From the NCBI GenBank assembly GCA_947072715.1, contig CAMTJB010000070.1, positions 1 through 6,121 of the forward strand: a stretch of 6,121 nt of DNA, in the 5' to 3' direction. The notes under the pieces are model-generated. The model made no database searches and had not been told where the DNA came from. It saw nothing but the letters and a program-made list of their open reading frames with translations. This stretch comes from an uncultured Fusobacteriaceae bacterium. Its GTDB lineage: Bacteria > Fusobacteriota > Fusobacteriia > Fusobacteriales > Fusobacteriaceae. The position numbers and the translations under genes are program-made. Shown here one piece after another: positions 1 to 5,653 of this stretch; positions within the stretch are counted from its first letter, which is position 1, and each line of letters begins with the position of its first letter.

Positions 1-58
1 TTTTAATTTGTTATAATGAATTGCAACGCAAAATTATTTGTTTATTTACTTTATGTTT

Positions 59-97
59 AAAAGGGACTAGTTTGACATAGTCCCTTTTATTTTTTTG
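59..97 (+). terminator. Rho-independent terminator of an upstream gene
   Basis: A perfect 11-bp stem (AAAAGGGACTA at 59-69 pairing with TAGTCCCTTTT at 78-88) closes an 8-nt loop and is followed by a T-rich tract to about position 97. This is the classic intrinsic terminator shape reading on the + strand. No gene end can be confidently assigned in bases 1-58, so the terminated gene probably lies outside the window. The left arm is preceded by few A residues, so the structure is a weaker terminator for the opposite strand. Confidence 0.85.
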
Positions 98-143
98 TTA
101 TTTTTTATTTTTTCATCCCATCTGCAGCCATTTTCCGAACAAA

Positions 144-172
144 TTGTTTTTAAAATGTTTTGTTTTTAAAAT
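144..172. repeat. Pair of 13-bp direct repeats upstream of the promoter
   Basis: TTGTTTTTAAAAT occurs at 144-156 and again, identical, at 160-172, 16 nt apart start to start. The pair lies just upstream of the predicted -35 element at 179. It could be an activator site or an A/T-rich UP-type element. The low base complexity means chance similarity is also plausible. Confidence 0.4.
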
Positions 173-178
173 TATACA

Positions 179-207
179 TTGACTTATACAACCAATAGTT
201 GTATATT
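179..207 (+). promoter_or_regulatory. Predicted sigma-70-type promoter of the operon
   Basis: TTGACT (179-184) and TATATT (202-207) are separated by 17 nt, each one mismatch from the -35 and -10 consensus. Transcription would start near 214, giving a 5' leader of about 40 nt before the start codon at 256. It is the only well-spaced promoter seen between the upstream terminator and the first gene. No comparable site or terminator was seen in the short gaps between the following genes, so this promoter probably drives all six. Confidence 0.6.
185..205. promoter_or_regulatory. Inverted repeat, probable repressor operator within the promoter
   Basis: TATACAAC (185-192) and GTTGTATA (198-205) form a perfect 8+8 bp inverted repeat around a 5-nt centre (CAATA). 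The repeat fills the spacer and overlaps the first bases of the -10 element, so a dimeric protein bound here would block RNA polymerase. It has the size and symmetry of operators used by helix-turn-helix repressors such as GntR, TetR or LacI types. No regulator gene is in the window, so the family cannot be assigned. Substrate-inducible derepression is the likely logic (inference). Confidence 0.5.
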
Positions 208-240
208 TTATATAATTTACTTTTTAAAATCAATTTAAAA

Positions 241-249
241 AAGGAGGTG
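241..249 (+). promoter_or_regulatory. Strong ribosome binding site that fixes the first gene's start
   Basis: AAGGAGGTG is a near-perfect anti-16S match ending 6 nt before the ATG at 256. The same frame is open back to a TTG at 199, but that codon has no Shine-Dalgarno sequence, would add 19 low-complexity residues, and lies inside the predicted operator and promoter. The ATG at 256 is therefore the start. Confidence 0.85.
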
Positions 250-255
250 AAAAAT

Positions 256-1185
256 ATGGAAATTAAAACTGAAATAAAAATTTTAGATTATAAAGGATGG
301 AAAAACTCTATAAAAATTTCAAATGATAAAGCTGAATTAATTATTACTACAGATATAGGTCCTAGAATCATAAAATATGCTTTGATAGGAAAAAATAATG
401 AATTTTGTGAAATAGATTCTGAGGTAGGAAGCATGGATAAAAGGAACTTTACAATGTATGGCGGACACAGACTCTGGCATTCACCTCAAATAGAACCTAG
501 AAATAGTCAACCAGATAATGAAAAATTGGATTACTCCATAAACAAAAATAGTGTTACAGTTTTTCAAAAAGTTGAGGAAAAAACTGGACTACAAAAAGAT
601 ATAGAGGTATTTTTATTAAATAATAGTTCTAAAGTAAAAGTAATACATAGAATTTATAATAAAAATTTGTGGGATATTGAATTTGCAGTATGGTCTTTAT
701 CTATGATGGAAAAAGGTGGTTTTGAAATAATTCCTATAAATAAAGATGATACAGCATGCCTTCCAAATAGAACAATTACTTATTGGCCTTGGACAAAACA
801 AAATGATTCAAGGATTTTTTATGGAGAAAATAGTATTTTTATAAAGCAAGATGTTAATAGAGGTATTGAGTTTGAAGATACTCTTAAAATTGGTACTAAT
901 AATAAAGAGGGATGGGTAGCCTACCTAAATAGAGGACACGTTTTTGTAAAAACATTCAACTATGAAGAGAATGAAATCTATCCTGATAATGGATCTTCCT
1001 ATGAGACATTTACAAATAATTTTATGCTTGAACTTGAGACATTAAGTCCATTGAAAAAAATAAAACCTAATTCTTATATAGAGCACATAGAAGAGTGGGA
1101 TATTTTTGAAAATATCCATGATTTTATATTAGAAAAAGGCATTAATGGAGACTTTGCTCAGTATAACCTTCAACTAACTAAATAA
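256..1185 (+). CDS. DUF4380 family protein, aldose-epimerase-like fold (putative sugar-binding or mutarotase-like)
   Basis: A 309-residue soluble protein with no signal peptide. Family-like stretches are an N-terminal NDKAELIITTDIGPRII segment (GPR at 35-37), YGGHRLWHSPQ (68-78, with H71 and H75), PDN (86-88), EGWVAYLNRGHVFVKTF (218-234), YPD (242-244) and MLELETLSPL (257-266), followed by HIEEW (277-281). This pattern recalls DUF4380 proteins, which are predicted to take the galactose-mutarotase-like beta-sandwich fold. No catalytic activity can be read directly. The conserved His, Arg and Glu residues are candidates for a sugar site. It is the first gene of the operon, 43 nt before a URO-D methyltransferase and two genes before a sugar transporter. 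A role in handling the anomers of an imported (possibly O-methylated) sugar is an inference. It could instead be a glycoside-processing or binding protein. Confidence 0.75.
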   Translation: MEIKTEIKILDYKGWKNSIKISNDKAELIITTDIGPRIIKYALIGKNNEFCEIDSEVGSMDKRNFTMYGGHRLWHSPQIEPRNSQPDNEKLDYSINKNSVTVFQKVEEKTGLQKDIEVFLLNNSSKVKVIHRIYNKNLWDIEFAVWSLSMMEKGGFEIIPINKDDTACLPNRTITYWPWTKQNDSRIFYGENSIFIKQDVNRGIEFEDTLKIGTNNKEGWVAYLNRGHVFVKTFNYEENEIYPDNGSSYETFTNNFMLELETLSPLKKIKPNSYIEHIEEWDIFENIHDFILEKGINGDFAQYNLQLTK

Positions 1186-1228
1186 ACGTGGAATTATAGG
1201 AAAGCAAACTAGATTTTAGGAGGGATAA

Positions 1229-2515
1229 ATGAACTCAAGAGAAAGACTAATAAAAATATTAAATCATGAAAGCGTTGACCAAATAGTTGTTGATTTAGGT
1301 AGTAGTGTTATTTCTGGTATCTCTGCAACTGCTCTTCATAACTTAAGAAAAAAACTTAATTTAGAGGAACGAAAGGTTAAAATATCTGAACCCTTTCAGC
1401 TTTTAGGAGAAGTAGAAGAAGATGTTATTCAAGCATTGGGAATAGATATAGTTCCTGTTTCAGGTTCTGGAACTATTTTTGGATATAAGAATGAAAATTG
1501 GAAACCTTGGACTATGCAAAACGGAATTGAAGTTCTTGTTGGGGAAAACTTTAAAACAACTGTTGATGAGGATGGTGTTACCTATATTTATCCACAAGGT
1601 GATTTAGATGTTAAACCAAGTGCCCAAATGCCAAAAGATGGATATTATTTTGATAATATAGTTAGACAAAGTCCTATGGATTATGAAAATTTAAATGGAA
1701 GAGAAGATTTTAAAGATGATTTTGCAATAATCTCTGATGAGATTTTACAAGAGATAAAAGAAAAAGTTGATTACTATTATGAAAATACAGATTATGGAAT
1801 AAATCTTGGGGGATTTCAAGCTGGTTTAGGAGATTTTTGTCCATTACCTGCTGCTTGGTTAAAAGAACCTCAAGGTATAAGAAGTGTTGAGGAGTTTTTA
1901 ATGGCTCATTACTTATATCCTGAATATGTTAAGGATATATTTGAATTGCATACTGAAACTGCTCTAATAAATTTAGAACGACTTTATAAAACAGTTGGAA
2001 ACAAAGTTCAGATAATTCAAATATCAGCTACAGATTTCGGATGCCAACATGGGGAGATGATTGCTCCTGATATGTATCGAGAATTTTATAAGCCTTATCA
2101 TAAAAGATTAAATGACTGGGTTCATGAAAATACACAATGGAAAACTGCTTATCATAGTTGTGGTTCTATTCTAAATATTCTAGATGACTTTGTTGAAATT
2201 GGTGTTGACGTTTTAAATCCTGTTCAGTGTTCTGCTAAAGGGATGAATCCTAAGTTTTTAAAAGATAATTATGGAGATAAATTAGTCTTTTGGGGTGGTG
2301 GAATAGACACACAAAATACTTTACCCTTTGGTACTCCAGAAGATGTAAAAAAAGAGGTAACAGAAAGATTAGAAATATTCTCTAAAAATGGCGGTTTCAT
2401 TTTCAATCCTATTCACAATATCCAAGCTCCAACTCCTGTGGAAAATATCATTGCAATTTTTGAAGCTATTAAAGAATTTAACAATAAAATAAAACTAGGG
2501 TGTGATGACTCATGA
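1229..2515 (+). CDS. Long URO-D family corrinoid methyltransferase (probable substrate methyltransferase)
   Basis: A 428-residue protein of the uroporphyrinogen decarboxylase (URO-D) superfamily, in the branch with cobamide-dependent methyltransferases rather than HemE. Its start, MNSRERLIKILNHESVDQ, is the usual opening of such proteins. The C-terminal half holds YHSCG (H309, C311), the HxC half of the zinc site seen in MtaA/MtbA. It ends in GGGIDTQ (356-362), FGTPEDV (367-373) and GGFIFNPIHNIQAPTPVENI (388-407). Where MtaA/MtbA carry the third zinc ligand as Cys, this protein has H396. An insert-rich N-terminal region (about 75-215) makes it some 80 residues longer than the second URO-D protein downstream. 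A TAGGAGGG site lies just before the ATG. It overlaps the transporter gene by 4 nt (ATGA), so the two are probably translationally coupled. I infer that it demethylates the specific substrate and passes the methyl to the corrinoid protein. The reverse assignment with the other URO-D gene is possible. Confidence 0.8.
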   Translation: MNSRERLIKILNHESVDQIVVDLGSSVISGISATALHNLRKKLNLEERKVKISEPFQLLGEVEEDVIQALGIDIVPVSGSGTIFGYKNENWKPWTMQNGIEVLVGENFKTTVDEDGVTYIYPQGDLDVKPSAQMPKDGYYFDNIVRQSPMDYENLNGREDFKDDFAIISDEILQEIKEKVDYYYENTDYGINLGGFQAGLGDFCPLPAAWLKEPQGIRSVEEFLMAHYLYPEYVKDIFELHTETALINLERLYKTVGNKVQIIQISATDFGCQHGEMIAPDMYREFYKPYHKRLNDWVHENTQWKTAYHSCGSILNILDDFVEIGVDVLNPVQCSAKGMNPKFLKDNYGDKLVFWGGGIDTQNTLPFGTPEDVKKEVTERLEIFSKNGGFIFNPIHNIQAPTPVENIIAIFEAIKEFNNKIKLGCDDS

Positions 2516-3900
2516 GTAAGTTTAATACTGTTATTTTTATCTCTTTCGTTGCATCTCTAGGTGGTTTTTTATTTGGTTATGATACTGCTGTAATATCAGG
2601 AGCAGTGGAGTATCTTCAAATTTATTTCAACCTCTCCGCTGTTATGGTGGGCTGGGCTGTTTCTAGTGCCCTTGTAGGTTGTGTTCTTGGAAGTATTTTT
2701 GCAGCTAAACTCAATGAAAAATACGGCCGAAAAAAAGTAATGATTCTAGGTGCTGTATGTTTTGGAATTTCTGCATATTTCTCTGCAGTTCCTATTAACT
2801 TCAATGTTTTTGTATGGGCTAGAATCTTAGGTGGTTGCGGTGTTGGACTTGCTGCTTCTCTTGTTCCTCTTTACCTTTCTGAAATAGCTCCTTCTAAAAT
2901 AAGGGGTTCTCTTGGTGCATTTTTCCAAATTGCAATAGCTGTAGGAATGCTAATTGTATATTTTATAAACTACCGAATCTCATCTTTCAATACTTTAGAA
3001 TGGAATGTTTCCACTGGTTGGAGATGGATGTTTGGTTCAGAGCTAATTCCCGCTATACTTTTTTTCTTTCTATTATTTTTTATTCCAGAAAGTCCAAGAT
3101 GGTTAATGGCTAATGGAAAAGAAGAGGAAGCAAAAGCTATTCTTAAAAAATTAAATACTATACAAACTGCTGAAGAAGAATTTCTTTCTATAAAAAACAG
3201 TTTAGAAATGGAAAAAAAATTAAAAAATCAAGGAGTTAATTTAAAGGATTCAAAAACTAGTTCAAATATAAAAGGGATTAAAAAAGTTATAGGATTATGT
3301 GTACTTCTGGCCTTTTATCAACAAGTTTCTGGAATAAATGTAATTCTTTATTATACACCTACTGTTTTAAAAGCTGTAAGTACAGATGGAGGAAACTCAG
3401 CGTATTTTCAAAGTGTTTTAGTTGGTGCAACAATGGTAATTGGAGCTATTATAGCTTCCCTTACAGCAGATAAAATAGGGCGTAAAAAAATAATGGTAGT
3501 AGGTACCCTTTCAATGACACTATTTATGTTACTTATGGGGCATGAAATTTATTCTCAAAATATTAGTAAAATGGCCCTTATATATGTTATGGGCTATGTT
3601 CTAGCTTTCTCATGCTCAGCTGGTCCTATAGTATGGCTATATATTGCAGAGATATTACCTAACTCAATTAGAGCTAAAGGTGCTGCAATAGCAAGTTTAA
3701 CAGTTTGGGTAAGCAATATTGCTGTATCACAAACTTTTCCAATGTTAAATAATAACTCCATTTTAAAAGAAAATTTCCATGGTGCTTTTCCTTTTCTAAT
3801 CTATGGATTATTTTGTATAGCATTCTCTGTACTTTCGTTAAAATTACCTGAAACTAAAGGGAAATCTTTAGAAGAGATTGAAAAAATTTGGATAAAATAA
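2512..3900 (+). CDS. MFS sugar porter (XylE/AraE/GalP/IolT-like), sugar:H+ symporter
   Basis: A 462-residue inner-membrane transporter with 12 predicted helices (roughly 7-30, 45-66, 75-93, 98-120, 132-153, 172-192, 258-285, 297-317, 326-343, 353-378, 386-410, 424-445) and a cytoplasmic loop at 193-257. Sugar-porter hallmarks are GFLFGYDTAVISG (18-30), GRKK at 72-75 and again at 323-326, PESPRWL (192-198), QQVSGIN (270-276), RAKG (387-390) and PETKGKSLEE (446-455). Residues matching the XylE sugar contacts are present: Q139, Q270, Q271, N276 and W375. This supports a hexose, pentose or cyclitol substrate but does not pick one. The start at 2512 shares ATGA with the upstream stop and has only a weak AGGGTG site (2497-2502), so translation probably depends on ribosomes arriving from the upstream gene. 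Being embedded among methyltransferase genes, it most likely imports their methylated substrate (inference). Confidence 0.92.
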   Translation: MSKFNTVIFISFVASLGGFLFGYDTAVISGAVEYLQIYFNLSAVMVGWAVSSALVGCVLGSIFAAKLNEKYGRKKVMILGAVCFGISAYFSAVPINFNVFVWARILGGCGVGLAASLVPLYLSEIAPSKIRGSLGAFFQIAIAVGMLIVYFINYRISSFNTLEWNVSTGWRWMFGSELIPAILFFFLLFFIPESPRWLMANGKEEEAKAILKKLNTIQTAEEEFLSIKNSLEMEKKLKNQGVNLKDSKTSSNIKGIKKVIGLCVLLAFYQQVSGINVILYYTPTVLKAVSTDGGNSAYFQSVLVGATMVIGAIIASLTADKIGRKKIMVVGTLSMTLFMLLMGHEIYSQNISKMALIYVMGYVLAFSCSAGPIVWLYIAEILPNSIRAKGAAIASLTVWVSNIAVSQTFPMLNNNSILKENFHGAFPFLIYGLFCIAFSVLSLKLPETKGKSLEEIEKIWIK

Positions 3901-3913
3901 AAGGGGGAAATTT

Positions 3914-4957
3914 ATGAATTCTTTAGAACGAGTTGTAGCTATTCTTAATCACAAAGAAGCGGATAGAGTGCCTGTATATCCTTTACTAAACGGTATATCT
4001 AGAAAGTTGACTGGGGTAAGTTACAAAACTTGGGCAACTGATGCTGAAAAATGTGCTGAGGCATTTATTGCTGTTACAGAAAAATATGACTTAGATGTTA
4101 TCTGTACTTTAACTGATTTATCTGTTGAAGCAGCTGATTTTGGTCAAAAAATTATATTTCCAGAAAACGAAGCAGCACATCCTGACTACAGTGATATTCT
4201 TATAAAAGAGGAGAAAGATTATTATAATATAAAATATATTAATCCAAGATTATCTCCTCGAATGTCAGAGCATATTAAGCTTTGTAAAATACTTATGGAT
4301 AAAGTTGGAAGTGAAAAACCTATAGTTGCCTTTCTGTTTGCTCCACTTGGTATTTTAAGTATGCTTAGAAATCAACAAAATATTTTTTTAGATTTATATG
4401 ATTGCCCAAAGGCTGTTCATTACGCTCTTGAAGAGATTACTAACACTCTAATAGAATATTGTGATGCCCTAATAGAAACTGGAGTTCATGCCATAATGTT
4501 TGATACTCTGTTTGCTTGCCAAGGTATACTTGGAAAAGAGATGTGGAAAGAATTTGAGGGTGTATATATGAAACAAATTGCTGATTTTGTTCATAAAAAA
4601 GGGTGCATGGTTATGATTCATAATTGTGGAAAAGGAATTTATTTTGATGCTCAAATAGAGTCAATGTCACCTGAGGCAATATCTTTCCTACACATTCCAG
4701 ATGATTGTAAAAATTGGAAAGAGGTAAAGGAAAAATATGGTTTAAAAACAACATTGATAGGTTGTGTAGATCCAACTTGGATTCATAGTGCCTCTCCTGA
4801 AGATGTTGAAAAAAAATGCAAAGAACAGATTGATCTATTTGCAAAAGATGGAGGATTTATTTTAGCTACTGGTTGTGAATATCCAGCTAACTCAGAATTT
4901 AAAAATGCAGAGGTAATGGTTGAAACAGCTAAGACTTATGGAAAATATCAAAGTTAA
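3914..4957 (+). CDS. MtaA/MtbA-like URO-D methyltransferase (probable methylcorrinoid:carrier methyltransferase)
   Basis: A 347-residue URO-D superfamily methyltransferase, the usual length of MtaA/MtbA-type enzymes. It starts MNSLERVVAILNHKEADRVPV. The zinc site used to activate a thiol or other acceptor in this family is complete: MIHNCG (H236, C238) and ATGCEYP (C321) give the HxC...C pattern. FAPLGIL (142-148), IMFDTLFACQGIL (194-206) and GCVDPTW (283-289) are further family-like segments. It follows the transporter by 13 nt, with a G-rich AAGGGGG ribosome site, and its stop codon overlaps the ribosome site of the corrinoid protein 12 nt downstream. That close pairing suggests co-translation with its corrinoid partner. 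Archaeal relatives methylate coenzyme M. In a bacterium the acceptor is more likely tetrahydrofolate, and nothing else in the window looks like a dedicated methyl-THF enzyme (inference). Confidence 0.82.
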   Translation: MNSLERVVAILNHKEADRVPVYPLLNGISRKLTGVSYKTWATDAEKCAEAFIAVTEKYDLDVICTLTDLSVEAADFGQKIIFPENEAAHPDYSDILIKEEKDYYNIKYINPRLSPRMSEHIKLCKILMDKVGSEKPIVAFLFAPLGILSMLRNQQNIFLDLYDCPKAVHYALEEITNTLIEYCDALIETGVHAIMFDTLFACQGILGKEMWKEFEGVYMKQIADFVHKKGCMVMIHNCGKGIYFDAQIESMSPEAISFLHIPDDCKNWKEVKEKYGLKTTLIGCVDPTWIHSASPEDVEKKCKEQIDLFAKDGGFILATGCEYPANSEFKNAEVMVETAKTYGKYQS

Positions 4958-4969
4958 AGGAGATAAATT

Positions 4970-5614
4970 ATGGAGATTTTGAATTTAATAAGCGAGGCAA
5001 CACAAAGGGGAAAAGCTCCCACAGTAAGAGAACTTGTTGCTAAAGCTATCATAGAAAATATAGAAGCTAAAACTATTCTAAATGAAGGTTTATTAAAAGG
5101 GATGATGATTTTAGGGGAAAAATTTAAAAGAAACGAAGCCTTTGTTCCAGAGGTATTAATTGCTGCAAGAGCCATGAATGAAGGAACTAAAATATTGGAA
5201 GTTGAATTACTAAAAGCAGGAGTAAAACCTATTGGAAAAGCTATAATCGGCACTGTAAAAGGAGATCTTCATGACATTGGTAAGAATTTAGTTGGTATGA
5301 TGTTAAAAGGTGCTGGTATCGAAGTTATAGATTTAGGAGTAAACTGCGATGCTGAAAAATATATAAAAGCAGCAGAGGATAACCAAGCTAACTTAATAGT
5401 TCTTTCTGCTCTTTTAACAACAACTATGCCATATATGGAGGAGGTTATTAAAACTTTAGAAGTAAGAGGACTAAGAGATAAATATAGTGTTCTTATTGGC
5501 GGGGCTCCAATTAGTGAGGAATACTGTAAAAAAATTGGAGCAAATTTTTATACATCTGATGCTACAACTTGTGCCCAAAAAGCTCGTGAATTAATTTTAC
5601 AGTATAAAAATTAA
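4970..5614 (+). CDS. Corrinoid (B12-binding) protein of a methyltransferase system, MtaC/MtbC/MttC-like
   Basis: A 214-residue cytoplasmic protein of the usual length for corrinoid shuttle proteins. Residues 1-85 form the helical cap domain (including FVPEVLIAARAMNEG, 58-72). Residues 89-214 form the Rossmann-like cobalamin domain. The base-off/His-on signature is complete: D99-L-H101-D-I-G104, then S146-A-L148, then GG at 177-178. H101 is the expected lower axial ligand to cobalt. The protein would receive a methyl group on Co(I) from one methyltransferase and deliver it to the other. The start at 4970 is set by AAAGGAGAT (4956-4964), which overlaps the previous gene's stop codon. A 39-nt gap leads to the activator gene. 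The substrate specificity (methanol, amines or ethers) cannot be read from this protein. Confidence 0.93.
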   Translation: MEILNLISEATQRGKAPTVRELVAKAIIENIEAKTILNEGLLKGMMILGEKFKRNEAFVPEVLIAARAMNEGTKILEVELLKAGVKPIGKAIIGTVKGDLHDIGKNLVGMMLKGAGIEVIDLGVNCDAEKYIKAAEDNQANLIVLSALLTTTMPYMEEVIKTLEVRGLRDKYSVLIGGAPISEEYCKKIGANFYTSDATTCAQKARELILQYKN

Positions 5615-5653
5615 GATAATTTTCTAAAATTTTTCTCATAAAGGAGGTATAAA

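Noticed and set aside
16..60. Tiny open frame from ATG 16 to TAA 58-60
   Set aside because: It has only 14 codons, no ribosome binding site within view, and no recognisable content.
72..77. TTGACA, a perfect -35 hexamer
   Set aside because: It lies in the loop and right arm of the terminator hairpin, and the bases 17 nt downstream (TTGTTA) are not a -10 element.
199..255. Upstream TTG extension of the first gene (19 extra residues)
   Set aside because: It has no ribosome binding site, overlaps the predicted operator and -10, and encodes a low-complexity leader. ATG 256 has an excellent AAGGAGGTG site.
1186..1228. Riboswitch (cobalamin or SAM) or attenuator in the leader or gene gaps
   Set aside because: The gaps are at most 43 nt and the leader about 40 nt, too short for a cobalamin riboswitch, and no B12-box-like or stem-loop structure was seen.
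1229..2515. Annotation as uroporphyrinogen decarboxylase HemE (heme synthesis)
   Set aside because: Both URO-D proteins carry an HxC zinc motif of corrinoid methyltransferases and sit with a corrinoid protein and its activator. No heme genes are nearby.
2622..2804. Minus-strand open frame of 60 codons inside the transporter gene
   Set aside because: It lies antisense within a clear sugar-porter gene and shows no recognisable protein family.
4469..4844. Two overlapping minus-strand open frames inside the second URO-D gene
   Set aside because: They lie antisense to a well-supported gene with intact zinc motifs, and their translations show no family features.
4954..5253. Minus-strand open frame of 99 codons opposite the corrinoid protein gene
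   Set aside because: The + strand carries the full cap domain and the start of the B12-binding domain here, so the antisense frame is a by-product of its codon use.
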